Assembly: GCA_035999765.1 (NCBI GenBank)
Contig: CP108521.1
Location: 3,844,001 to 3,908,000, forward strand
Direction: 5' to 3'
DNA: 64,000 bases
Origin: Streptomyces sp. NBC_01231
Lineage (GTDB): Bacteria > Actinomycetota > Actinomycetes > Streptomycetales > Streptomycetaceae
Positions 31,717-40,044 of this stretch are shown here, one piece after another; position 1 is the stretch's first letter; the number at the start of each line of letters is the position of its first letter. Below the pieces are notes generated by a model, which was given only the letters and a program-made list of their open reading frames with translations, did no database searches and had not been told where the DNA came from. Made by a program: the position numbers and the translations under genes.

Positions 31717-32241
31717 GTGCGCGAGTACGAGGAGGTGTTCACCACCGTCCTCATGGCCTCGGGCATGCCCACGATGACGGCCCGGGTGATGGCCTGCCTC
31801 ACCATCACCGACGCGGGCAGCCTCACCGCGTCCGAACTCGTCCAGCGCCTCCAGGTCAGCCCGGCGTCCGTCTCGAAAGCGATCGCGTTCCTCGACAGTC
31901 AGGGCATGGTCCGCAGGGAACGCGACGAACGCCGCCGCGAGCGCTACATCGTCGACGACGACGTCTGCTACCAGTCGATGATGGCCAGCGCCCGCTCCAC
32001 CGCGCAGCTCGTCGGTGTCGCCCAGCAGGGCGTGGGCGTTCTCGGCTCCGGCACCCCGGCCGGCACCCGCCTCGAGAACATCGCCCGCTTCCTCGACTTC
32101 GTCTCCGAAAGCATCGCCCGCGCCGCGGAACAGGCCCGCGAGATCCTCCACACCAAACCCGGAACGGCCCCGGACGGCACCGCCCGACCGGATCCGGACC
32201 ACGGACAGACGGCCAATTCCCCTACACGCAACGGGACCTGA
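31717..32241 (+). CDS. GbsR/MarR-type transcriptional regulator
   Basis: A 174-residue winged-helix protein: REYEEVFTTVLMASGMPTMT, then the DNA-binding core SLTASELVQRLQVSPASVSK and AIAFLDSQGMVRRERDERRR, and a C-terminal helix (IARFLDFVSESIARAAEQAR). The start is uncertain. GTG 31717 is used, but an ATG at 31670 followed by ACTGCG is two bases out of frame with a plausible longer N-terminus (PTSTTTQPNAEAV). It could be a small frameshift or a real short form. It probably binds the TGTTGCA array upstream and controls itself and the DUF4097 gene. Confidence 0.8.
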   Translation: MREYEEVFTTVLMASGMPTMTARVMACLTITDAGSLTASELVQRLQVSPASVSKAIAFLDSQGMVRRERDERRRERYIVDDDVCYQSMMASARSTAQLVGVAQQGVGVLGSGTPAGTRLENIARFLDFVSESIARAAEQAREILHTKPGTAPDGTARPDPDHGQTANSPTRNGT

Positions 32242-32379
32242 TGCTCTGTGACCGACAAAGGCAGGCGCCGCAAAGGCATGGACGCGCGGCACCCGACCGC
32301 CCTACTCTCGACCCCGAGATATCTCTGACTGAGTCAACTATCGAAGATCAATCACTTGGACCACATGGGGTCGACGATC

Positions 32380-33312
32380 ATGACTGTCCAGGACATCCGT
32401 GCCTTCAACCGCTTCTACACGAACGTCATCGGGGCGCTCGACTACAGCCGCCACCTGTACGCCCCCTACACCCTCACCGAGTCCCGCGTCCTGTACGAAC
32501 TGGCGCACTCCCCGCGTACGGACGCGATCGATCTGCGCACCGAACTCTCCCTGGACGCCGGCTACTTGAGCAGGATCCTGAACAAATTCGAGCAGGACGG
32601 GATGATCGAGCGCACGGCCTCGCACGCCGACCCCCGCCGGCGGCACGTCACGCTCACGGAGCGCGGCCGGGAGACCGCCACCCTGCTCGCCGAGCGCGCG
32701 AACGAATCCGTGGGCGCCCTGCTCGCCACCGTGCCGTCCCCGGACCGGCCCCGCCTGTCGGAGGCGATGCGGACCGTCCGGGAGATCCTCTCCGACGGTC
32801 GCCCGCCGCGCCGCGAGGACGTCGTGCTGCGCGAACCCGGACCCGGCGACCTCGGCTGGGTCGTGCAGCGCAACGCGGCGCTGTACGCGGCCGAGTACGG
32901 CTTCGACGCCGACTACGAGGGGCTGGTGGCGAGGATCGTCGCCGACTACGCGGAGGATCACGACCCGGAATACGAGCGGGTGTGGATCGCCGAGCTGGAC
33001 GGGCGTCCGGTGGGGTGCGTGATGTGCGTACGGGACGACGCGCCCGGCTCCGCCCGGCTGCGGCTGCTGCTGGTCGAGCCGGACGCGCGCGGCCTCGGGA
33101 TCGGCGACCGGCTCGTCGGGGCTCTGGTGGACTTCGCCCGCGGCGTCGACTACCGCGACATCGTCCTGTGGACCAACGACATCCTCGGCGCGGCCCGCCG
33201 CATCTACCAACGCCACGGCTTCGTCCTCACCGCCGAGAAAGAGCACCGGTCCTTCGGCCAGGACCTCAATGGGCAGGACTGGCGACTGGATCTGAAGGGC
33301 ACGGATGACTGA
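32380..33312 (+). CDS. MarR regulator fused to GNAT acetyltransferase
   Basis: A 310-residue two-domain protein. Residues about 1-140 form a MarR winged helix (YTLTESRVLYELAHSPRTDA, LSLDAGYLSRILNKFEQDG, basic wing ADPRRRHVTL). Residues about 150-305 form a GNAT domain (LRLLLVEPDARGLGIGDRLV is the acetyl-CoA motif, then WTNDILGAARRIYQRHGFVL). This natural fusion is widespread; it may acetylate a ligand that also controls DNA binding. The ATG at 32380 is preferred from the typical family start MTVQDIR; 32365 is also possible. A palindrome GAGATATCTC lies 55 bp upstream. Confidence 0.85.
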   Translation: MTVQDIRAFNRFYTNVIGALDYSRHLYAPYTLTESRVLYELAHSPRTDAIDLRTELSLDAGYLSRILNKFEQDGMIERTASHADPRRRHVTLTERGRETATLLAERANESVGALLATVPSPDRPRLSEAMRTVREILSDGRPPRREDVVLREPGPGDLGWVVQRNAALYAAEYGFDADYEGLVARIVADYAEDHDPEYERVWIAELDGRPVGCVMCVRDDAPGSARLRLLLVEPDARGLGIGDRLVGALVDFARGVDYRDIVLWTNDILGAARRIYQRHGFVLTAEKEHRSFGQDLNGQDWRLDLKGTDD

Positions 33313-33480
33313 CTCGGCGGCGGGTCCACAGGCTGTACGGGAGTGAGGGTGACGGCGGTCCACAGGCCGTGCGGGAGTGAGGGGTGACGGCGGATCCACA
33401 GGCCCTGCACGAATGGCGCCGACGGCGAATCCCCAGCCCTGCGTGCGTGACGGACGATCCACAGGGCACGGGTGAGGGAC
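33313..33480. repeat. Degenerate tandem repeat of about 35 bp
   Basis: About five imperfect units, each starting GACGGCGGATCCACAGG and followed by CCGTGCGGGAGTGAGG-like DNA, decaying along the array. It fills the gap between the MarR-GNAT gene and the isomerase. TCCACAGG or its variant is the best-kept part. There is no coding potential. Confidence 0.55.
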
Positions 33481-33545
33481 AGGCGGGGCCGACACGGAGC
33501 GGCCCCCGTCTGGACCAGAGCTGATCCCCGAGTGACAGTAGGACT

Positions 33546-34346
33546 ATGAAACTGGCGTTCTCCACCCTCGGCGTTCCCGGCCTTCCCCTCCCCGACGTGC
33601 TGCGCCTCGCGACCACGTACGGCTATCACGGCGTCGAACTGCGCGCCCATCCGGAGGAGCCGGTGCACCCCGGCCTCGATCTCACCCAACGCGCCGACGT
33701 GGCGGCCGAGTTCAAGGCGGCGGGGGTGGCGGTGCTGGGCCTCGCCGGATACGCGCGGGTGGCCGCGCCGGGCGACGACGAGCCCGTGATCGAGGAGATC
33801 CGCCGGCTCCTCGACCTCGCCCGCGACCTCGGCGCGCCCTTCGTCCGGGTGTTCCCCGGCGGCGGCACCGAACAGAGCCGGGAGGAGGCCGACGCGACGG
33901 CCGCGCGGCGGCTCGGCACGGCCGCGGAGTACGCCGCCGACCTCGGCGTACGCATCCTCCTCGAAACCCATGACTCGCACCGCACGGGTGCCGAGGCGAT
34001 CCGCGTCCTCGGTCCGGTCGGCCACCGCCAGGTCGGCTCGCTGTGGGACGTCATGCACTCCTGGCTGGGCGGCGAACAGCCCTCGGAGACGTACGCGGCC
34101 CTCGCCCCGCACCTCGGATACGTGCAGGTCAAGGACATCGCCTCGGCAGAAGACACGACCCCGCTGCCGCTCGGCAAGGGCGTCCTCCCGCTCGCCGAGT
34201 GCGTGGAGGTGCTCTCCCGGCACGGCTGGGACGGCTGGCTGTGCTGGGAGTACGAGAAGCGGTGGTACGAGGCCGCGGCGCCACTGCCCGACCTGCTGGG
34301 CCCCGGACGGGAGCACCTGGCCCGTCTGCTCAACGACTCGGCCTGA
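33546..34346 (+). CDS. Sugar phosphate isomerase/epimerase (TIM barrel)
   Basis: A 266-residue xylose-isomerase-like barrel: KLAFSTLGVPGLPLPDVLRL, the metal segments RILLETHDSHRTG (Glu, His), GSLWDVMHSWLGGEQPSETY and YVQVKDIASAEDTTPLPLGK, and a terminal WLCWEYEKRWYE. It is the third member of this fold in the window, but only distantly similar to the other two. No sugar operon adjoins it: a GNAT gene is convergent 18 bp away. Hexulose or hydroxypyruvate isomerase-type activity is possible; the substrate is unknown. Confidence 0.8.
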   Translation: MKLAFSTLGVPGLPLPDVLRLATTYGYHGVELRAHPEEPVHPGLDLTQRADVAAEFKAAGVAVLGLAGYARVAAPGDDEPVIEEIRRLLDLARDLGAPFVRVFPGGGTEQSREEADATAARRLGTAAEYAADLGVRILLETHDSHRTGAEAIRVLGPVGHRQVGSLWDVMHSWLGGEQPSETYAALAPHLGYVQVKDIASAEDTTPLPLGKGVLPLAECVEVLSRHGWDGWLCWEYEKRWYEAAAPLPDLLGPGREHLARLLNDSA

Positions 34347-34364
34347 TCCCCGCCCCCGGCTCCC

Positions 34365-34994
34365 CTACGCCCGCGTCGTATATCCCGCCACGCGTTCCTC
34401 CAGCCGTGACCGGCAGTGCGGCCACTCCCCCGCAGTGATCGAGAAGATCGCGGAGTCGCGCAGCCGACCGTCCTCCCCCGGTGCCCAGGAGCGCGACCAG
34501 TTCCGCAGCACGCCCTCGAAGCGTGCCCCCACGCTCTGGATCGCCGCGCGGGAGCGCGCGTTGCGGGCGTCGGTCTTCAGGTCCACCCGGGACACGTCCC
34601 ACTCTTCGAAGGCGTGCCGGAACAGGAGGAGCTTGGCCTCGGCGTTCAGGCCGGTGCCCTGGGCGGACCCGGCGAGCCAGGTGAAGCCGACCTCCACGGC
34701 GTCGAGGTGGTCGTCGGACCGCCAGCAGCGCGGCTCCCAGTAGGCGGTGGCGCCGACCGCCCGGCCCGTGGCCGTCGAGATCTGCGCGTACGGGGCCAGC
34801 CGTCCCGTCGCCGCACGGGCGAGCTGTGCCTCGACGTACTCCCCGACCTCGTCGGCCCTCGGCACCCAGGTGTACGCGTAGCTGCCCCGGTCCTCCTCGG
34901 CCGCCACCGCCAACTCGGCCGCGTGCCGCCGCTCCAACGGCTCCAGACGCACCGCCGTGCCCTCCAGGACCGGTCCCTCCAGCTTGAAGCCCAT
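34365..34994 (-). CDS. GNAT-family N-acetyltransferase (RimJ/RimL type)
   Basis: A 209-residue acetyltransferase: [56 protein letters not shown] with the acetyl-CoA loop, and [20 protein letters not shown] then [16 protein letters not shown], the RimJ-like C-terminal signature. It may acetylate a protein N-terminus or a small amine. The ATG at 34994 is chosen over longer upstream frames because it fits the family start ([12 protein letters not shown]). It is convergent with the isomerase gene. Confidence 0.85.
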   Translation of the reverse strand: MGFKLEGPVLEGTAVRLEPLERRHAAELAVAAEEDRGSYAYTWVPRADEVGEYVEAQLARAATGRLAPYAQISTATGRAVGATAYWEPRCWRSDDHLDAVEVGFTWLAGSAQGTGLNAEAKLLLFRHAFEEWDVSRVDLKTDARNARSRAAIQSVGARFEGVLRNWSRSWAPGEDGRLRDSAIFSITAGEWPHCRSRLEERVAGYTTRA

Positions 34995-35368
34995 CCCTCG
35001 CCGCCTCTCCCCACCACGCGCGCAGCGCTCCGAATCCCTCGTGGAAACCCGAAGTCTCGCGTACACATCCGGGATCGTCGAAGGAGATTCCCAGCGCCCA
35101 ACGTGCCTGCCCACGCGCCCCGTTGAGCTCATCGACCCCATGCGCACCGACTTCGGGCATTTCGGCCCGAGCCGGGAACCTCACCCCACGCCCGCTCGTC
35201 CAACCCGCAAGCTGTCGGAGAGTCACCGTGGTCCGGTGTCGGCCTCGCTGCTGGCTGCGAACGCTGACTTACCCTCTCCGCCGTACCGCGGCCGACAGCA
35301 CACCGCCATCGGCGCGCCCCCCTCCAACAGCGCCGATGGCGGCCCTTCGCCGAGTACCGCGCGCTCCC
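34995..35368. other. Gene-free DNA before the GH3 gene
   Basis: About 370 bp between the divergent GNAT and GH3 genes. No reading frame with convincing protein features is seen. Its right end carries the GH3 promoter. Confidence 0.4.
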
Positions 35369-35415
35369 TTGACTGGCAGAAACTTCCCGGATATTCGTGA
35401 CTCCTCGCAAGTTTC
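35369..35415 (+). promoter_or_regulatory. Predicted promoter and inverted repeat of the GH3 gene
   Basis: TTGACT (35369-35374) and TATTCG (35392-35397) are 17 bp apart. GAAACTT (35379-35385) and AAGTTTC (35409-35415) form an inverted repeat that overlaps the promoter and start region. Similar GAAACTT-type sites control glycoside hydrolase genes in Streptomyces, so carbohydrate-responsive repression is likely (inference). Confidence 0.45.
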
Positions 35416-35437
35416 CTTCACGTGGGAAGGAGTGCAC

Positions 35438-37342
35438 ATGCGCGACTCCGGCACAGGAAACGCAGGAAGCACAGAGAGCACAAGAACCTCAGGAAGCCCG
35501 AAAGGCACGAGAAGCACGAGAGGCGCGGACAGCACCGCACAGCCGTCCAGACGCAGCCTCCTCACCGCCACCGCGGCCGTCACCGCCGCGTTGACCGCCG
35601 GCACCACCGCCGCCCACGCGGCCACCCCCGACGACAGGAAGCTCCGCGCCCTCCTCTCCCGCATGACGCTGGAGGAGAAGGTCGGGCAGCTCTTCGTGAC
35701 GCGGGTCTACGGCCACTCGGCCACCGCCCCCGACCAGGCCGACATCGACGCCAACCTCCAGGAACTCGGTGTCCGCACGGCCGCCGAGCTGATCGCGAAG
35801 TACCGGGTCGGCGGAATCATCTACTTCACGTGGGCGCACAACACCCGGGATCCGCACCAGATCGCCGCCCTGTCCAACGGGATCCAGCAGGTCTCCCTGG
35901 AGCAGCCGCGCGGGCTGCCCGTGCTCATCTCCACCGACCAGGAACACGGCATCGTCTGCCGGGTCGGCGAGCCCGCCACCCTCTTCCCCGGCGCCATGGC
36001 CGTCGGCGCCGGCGGGTCGAGGGCCGACGCCCGCACCCTCGGCCGGATCGCCGGACAGGAGCTGCGCGCGCTCGGCATCCGGCAGAACTACTCCCCCGTG
36101 GCCGACGTGAACGTGAACCCGGCCAACCCGGTCATCGGCGTACGGTCCTTCGGTGCCGAACCGGACGCGGTGGCCGCTCTGGTGGCCGCCGAGGTCGCCG
36201 GCTACCAGGGCGCGAAGGTCGCCGCGACCGCCAAGCACTTCCCCGGCCACGGCGACACCGCCGTCGACAGCCACTACGGCTTCCCGGTCATCACCCACAG
36301 CCGGGAGCTGTGGGAGAAGCTGGACGCCGTCCCCTTCCGGGCCGCCGTCCGCGCGGGCATCGACTCGATCATGACCGCGCACATCCAGTTCCCGGCCCTC
36401 GACGACTCCGGCGACCCGGCCACCCTCTCCCGCCCGATCCTCACCGGCATCCTGCGCGGCGAACTCGGCTACGACGGGGTGGTGGTGACCGACTCGCTCG
36501 GCATGCAGGGCGTGCGGACCAAGTACGGCGACGACCGCGTGCCGGTGCTCGCGCTCAAGGCCGGCGTGGACCAGCTCCTCAACCCGCCCTCCCTCGACGT
36601 CGCGTGGAACGCCGTCCTGAAGGCCGTACGGGACGGAGAGCTCACCGAGGAGCGGCTGGACGCGTCGGTCCTGCGCGTACTGCGGCTCAAGGCGAGGCTG
36701 CGGCTCTTCGAGGAGCCGTACGTCAGCCAGGCCGGGGTCACCCGCACGGTCGGCACCCGGCCGCACCTCGCGGCGGCCGACCGGATCGCCGAGCGGACGA
36801 CCACGCTGCTGGTCAACCAGGGGAGCCTGCTGCCGCTCTCCCGACGTCGTCACCCCAGGCTCCTCGTCGTCGGCGCGGATCCCGCCTCGCCGTCGGGGAC
36901 GACGGGACCGCCGACCGGAGTGCTGGCCGCCGCGCTCACCGAGCTGGGCTTCACGACCACCGCCCTCTCGACGGGCACGGCCCCCTCCTCCGCCGCCATC
37001 GCGGGTGCCGTCGCGGCGGCTCAGGACGTGGACGCCGTGGTGGTCGGGACGTACAACGTCACGGCGGCCAGCACCCAGAAGGCACTGGTCGAGCAGCTGG
37101 TGGCGACCGGGAGGCCGGTGGTGGCGGTCGCGATCCGCAATCCCTACGACGTGGCCCACCTGCCGTCCGTACCGGCCTTCCTGGCCGCGTACTCCTGGAC
37201 CGACGTCGAACTGCGCGCGGCGGCCCGGGTGATCGCGGGACGGGTCCGTCCGCGCGGAAAGCTGCCGGTGTCGGTGCAGCGGGCGGACGATCCGGCGCGG
37301 GTGCTGTATCCGGTCGGATACGGGTTGTCGTACCAGACGTAG
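35438..37342 (+). CDS. Secreted glycoside hydrolase family 3 (beta-N-acetylhexosaminidase type)
   Basis: A 634-residue protein. The N-terminus has about 38 residues of Gly/Ser/Thr-rich low complexity, then a twin-arginine signal (SRRSLLTATAAVTAALTAGT) with an AHA cleavage site. The GH3 domain follows. KHFPGHGDTAVDSHYG is the NagZ-type Lys-His/Asp-His signature, and VVVTDSLGM holds the nucleophile Asp. A C-terminal GH3 sandwich domain ends YPVGYGLSYQT. It probably releases N-acetylglucosamine from chitin or cell-wall fragments outside the cell. The ATG at 35438 has GGAAGGAG upstream. It has its own promoter. Confidence 0.9.
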   Translation: MRDSGTGNAGSTESTRTSGSPKGTRSTRGADSTAQPSRRSLLTATAAVTAALTAGTTAAHAATPDDRKLRALLSRMTLEEKVGQLFVTRVYGHSATAPDQADIDANLQELGVRTAAELIAKYRVGGIIYFTWAHNTRDPHQIAALSNGIQQVSLEQPRGLPVLISTDQEHGIVCRVGEPATLFPGAMAVGAGGSRADARTLGRIAGQELRALGIRQNYSPVADVNVNPANPVIGVRSFGAEPDAVAALVAAEVAGYQGAKVAATAKHFPGHGDTAVDSHYGFPVITHSRELWEKLDAVPFRAAVRAGIDSIMTAHIQFPALDDSGDPATLSRPILTGILRGELGYDGVVVTDSLGMQGVRTKYGDDRVPVLALKAGVDQLLNPPSLDVAWNAVLKAVRDGELTEERLDASVLRVLRLKARLRLFEEPYVSQAGVTRTVGTRPHLAAADRIAERTTTLLVNQGSLLPLSRRRHPRLLVVGADPASPSGTTGPPTGVLAAALTELGFTTTALSTGTAPSSAAIAGAVAAAQDVDAVVVGTYNVTAASTQKALVEQLVATGRPVVAVAIRNPYDVAHLPSVPAFLAAYSWTDVELRAAARVIAGRVRPRGKLPVSVQRADDPARVLYPVGYGLSYQT

Positions 37343-37457
37343 TCCGCATACGTCGCGCAACCGCCGCACGACCCCCAAAAGGCGCAAAGCACCCCGCACA
37401 TCTGGCGTGGCCCCGCCGCGGCGGGTCACGCTGGGCGGGGGTGTTCGGGGGATGGCG

Positions 37458-38096
37458 ATGCGCGAAGGATGGTCCGTGCGGGCGGTGTGCGCGCTGTTGG
37501 CGCTTCTCACCGGCCTGCTGACGGGATGCCAGGGGTCCGGTGCGGGAGACGGCGGCGAGGACGGCCGGCTGGTGGGCGGCGCGTCGGCGGCTCCGACCCA
37601 GGGCTCCGGTTACGGCGCGGTGTTCCTCGCGGTCGACGAGTGCAGCTCCTTCGGCACGACCAGCTTCAGCGAGGTCCTCTGCACCAGTGAGCGGGCGGCG
37701 GCCCGGGTGGTGGCGCGGCACGACGGCACGGTGGGCGACGGTCCGGCGTGCCCGCCGACCACGGACTTCGTCCTGCACATCAGCGAGCAGCGCCCGGCCT
37801 CGGACGAGGACGGCGACGGTGCCGTGCCCCGGGGCTACGCCTGCATGCGCAACCTGGAGCCGCCGCACCCCGGCGACCCGGGCGGCGGGGGCGGCCCCCG
37901 CACCATCGTCGGCGACTGCGTCTACGGCCTGGGCGACGGACAGGTCCGCGAGACGGCGTGCGACGGGCGGGGCGACAGGAAACCCCAGTACCAGGTGACG
38001 AAGGCCGTCGACACCCGGGCGAAGTGCCCGCTGTCGACGGCCCTGTACGTCCAACTCGGCGGCGGTGATCCGGTGGGGTGCGCGCGGCCGGTCTGA
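37458..38096 (+). CDS. Lipoprotein of unknown function
   Basis: A 212-residue protein with a lipoprotein signal: REGWSVRAVCALLALLTGLL then the lipobox LTGCQ, giving lipid-modified Cys. The mature part has an acidic, Gly-rich start and eight or so spaced cysteines (DECSSFG, EVLCTSE, GPACPPT, YACMRN, GDCVYG, TACDG, AKCPLS, GCARPV), probably forming disulfides on the cell surface. No named domain is recognised. The ATG at 37458 has GGGGGA at good spacing. It faces a decayed peptidase gene. Confidence 0.75.
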   Translation: MREGWSVRAVCALLALLTGLLTGCQGSGAGDGGEDGRLVGGASAAPTQGSGYGAVFLAVDECSSFGTTSFSEVLCTSERAAARVVARHDGTVGDGPACPPTTDFVLHISEQRPASDEDGDGAVPRGYACMRNLEPPHPGDPGGGGGPRTIVGDCVYGLGDGQVRETACDGRGDRKPQYQVTKAVDTRAKCPLSTALYVQLGGGDPVGCARPV

Positions 38097-38203
38097 GCGG
38101 CGGGGCGGGGCCCCGCGTGACGATTCGGCACGGAGTCGCTGCGGCCGCGACGACCGACCGGCACGGGGGCTGGTCGGCCGTCGCGGTCATCGCGAAGGGG
38201 AGC

Positions 38204-39389
38204 CTACGGGCGCAGTGTCGGCTCGCGCTCCAGGTCCCGCTTGTCCAGCTTCGCGTCGAACCTCGCCAGCGGCCTGGCCGCCGACGGGTCCGCCTGGACC
38301 GAGGCGGAGGCCACGCCGGCCCACTGAAGGATCCGGGCCGTGGCCAGTGCCTTCTGGTCGGGGACCAGACCGGCCACGTTCGCGCCGTGGTTGAGACCGG
38401 GGGCGGTGAAGACGTACGAGTCCTTGGCGCCCTTGCCGAGGCGGAACGGCTCCGCGCCCCACGGGTCGTTCTGCCCGTAGACGAAGAGCATGTGGCGGGC
38501 GTTGTGCCGCACCCAGGTGTCCACGTCACGCATCACGCTCGGCTGGAACCTCATCGGGATCGAGCGCGGGACGAAGTTCCGGGGCGGCTGGTAGCCGTAG
38601 CGGATGTACTTCTTCTCGATGTACGGGAAGTGGATCGTCGGCGCGCCCAGCTGGGTGCCCGCCTGGTAGTAGTACGGCGTGTACGTCTCCAGGCCCTGGT
38701 CGGCGTAGGCGGAGAACCCGGAGATCGTGTCGACCGAGGTCCAGATCTCGTCGTCGGTCGCGGTCGCCGCGTCGGCCGGGATCGCGTCGCAGTCGGACAG
38801 CAGGCTGTACTGCCAGAAGCCCCAGACGTAGTCGAGGACGACCGCCTCGTACGCCCGGTCCAGGCTGCCGACGGTGTCGAAGGTGAAGGGTTCTCGGCCG
38901 CGTACGCCTGGTACTTCTTCTCCAGGGGCTCGCGGCCTGCCAGATGTCCAGCTTGCTCCAGTCGGCCGGGGCGGGCCGGGACGGCGTGAAGAAGCGGTAC
39001 TCCATGGAGACCTGATTGCCGTCCACGATCTGGGTCGGCTCGCGGCGGCTCGGGGTCGTGGAGACGTTGTAGCCGCCGGTGTAGAACACCGTCGGGCGGG
39101 AGACGTCCTTGTGCAGCACGGTGATCCGCTGCTGGAACGTGCCCTTGGACGGGTGCCGGTGGTCGACCGGCTGGGTGTAGTTGAGGACGAAGAAGCGGTA
39201 CCCGGAGTACGGCTTCTCCTCGATCAGACTCATCCCCGGTATGGAGAGCAGCCGGTCCTTGATGTCAGTGACCGCGGTGGCGCCTGTTGGGCCGGTGGCC
39301 TTCGGCTCGGCGGCGGTGGCCGCACCCGCCGTGCTCAGCGTGCCTATGAGCACCGCGAGCGCGAGCAGCCATCTGAGCGCCTCGCGCAT
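38204..39389 (-). pseudogene. Secreted tripeptidyl aminopeptidase-like protein, deleted and frameshifted
   Basis: The 5' part encodes a signal peptide (REALRWLLALAVLIGTLSTA) and the start of a PS-10/tripeptidyl-aminopeptidase-like enzyme up to SKLDIWQAAS near 38937. There the sequence jumps to PLEKKYQAYAAENP and then, in another frame, FTFDTVGSLDRAYEAVVLDY through to FRLGKGAKDSYVFTAPGLNH and a stop at 38204. The missing middle (more than 100 residues) should hold the catalytic Ser motif (GGSKGG). An internal deletion plus a frameshift make it non-functional. The family is judged from the remaining segments. Confidence 0.75.
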
Positions 39390-39488
39390 GCACCCTTCCC
39401 TGTGAGTACAGATGTCCGCCGGAAGCTAGCGGATCAACTGCCCTACGCACCAGGGGATATGGCATGGCGATGGGGAAAACCCTGTAGG

Positions 39489-39553
39489 GAACCCGTGGTT
39501 CAAGCCCGCGATTCGAACCTGTGGTTCAAACCCGCGGTTCGAACCCGCGGTTC
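39489..39553. repeat. Five tandem 13-bp palindromic repeats GAACCCGCGGTTC
   Basis: Five units in exact 13-bp register: GAACCCGTGGTTC, AAGCCCGCGATTC, GAACCTGTGGTTC, AAACCCGCGGTTC, GAACCCGCGGTTC. The last is a perfect palindrome. The array abuts the stop codon of the small secreted protein gene at 39552. It may be a multi-copy operator or an expanding repeat; it lies between that gene and the peptidase pseudogene. Confidence 0.7.
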
Positions 39554-39941
39554 AGCAGAGAATCCAGCCGGAACTGACCGAGCTCCTGCCCACCGCGCCC
39601 TTCACGCGGACGCACCGCTGGCCGGCGTGTGTCTTCCGCGGGCCGGCGTGTCGGGTGTACTGCCCCTCGTCCACGACCGGGCGGAGGCCGCGCGCCTGCA
39701 CGCTGACCATCATGTACCGCTTCCTGCCGGGGTCCTTGGCCACGGTGATCGCGCAGACCCAGCCGCGCCGCTCGTAGACCCGCACGGCGCCGGTCGCGAA
39801 GGGGAGCGTCCTGACCTTGCGTCCGGCGCAGGACGACTCGGCCGCCTGGGCGGGCCCGGGCGCCGCGAGCGCCAGCACCGCGGACGTGGTCAGTACGGCC
39901 GTGCCGAGCGCGAGGCGGCCCCGTATCGCAGCCCAGTCCAC
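39552..39941 (-). CDS. Small secreted protein of unknown function
   Basis: A 129-residue protein with a typical signal peptide (LALGTAVLTTSAVLALAAPG, AQA cleavage site). The mature part is basic, with four cysteines (ESSCAGRK, WVCAITVAK, GQRCVRVKG, GWILC) and YMMVSVQARGLRPVVDEGQY. It looks like a compact disulfide-stabilised extracellular protein. No family is recognised. The ATG at 39941 has GGGAGGGACGAC upstream. Its 3' end abuts the 13-bp repeat array. Confidence 0.7.
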   Translation of the reverse strand: MDWAAIRGRLALGTAVLTTSAVLALAAPGPAQAAESSCAGRKVRTLPFATGAVRVYERRGWVCAITVAKDPGRKRYMMVSVQARGLRPVVDEGQYTRHAGPRKTHAGQRCVRVKGAVGRSSVSSGWILC

Positions 39942-40044
39942 TGTCGTCCCTCCCCTACCGCGACGATGTACGTACTGGTGTACGGACGCGGGACGTGTGT
40001 CGGATGGTTGCGCGACCGTCGCCCGCCCCCGCGCGATCCGGCCA

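Noticed and set aside
39489..39553. CRISPR array
   Set aside because: Repeats are head-to-tail without spacers and only 13 bp; no cas genes are nearby.
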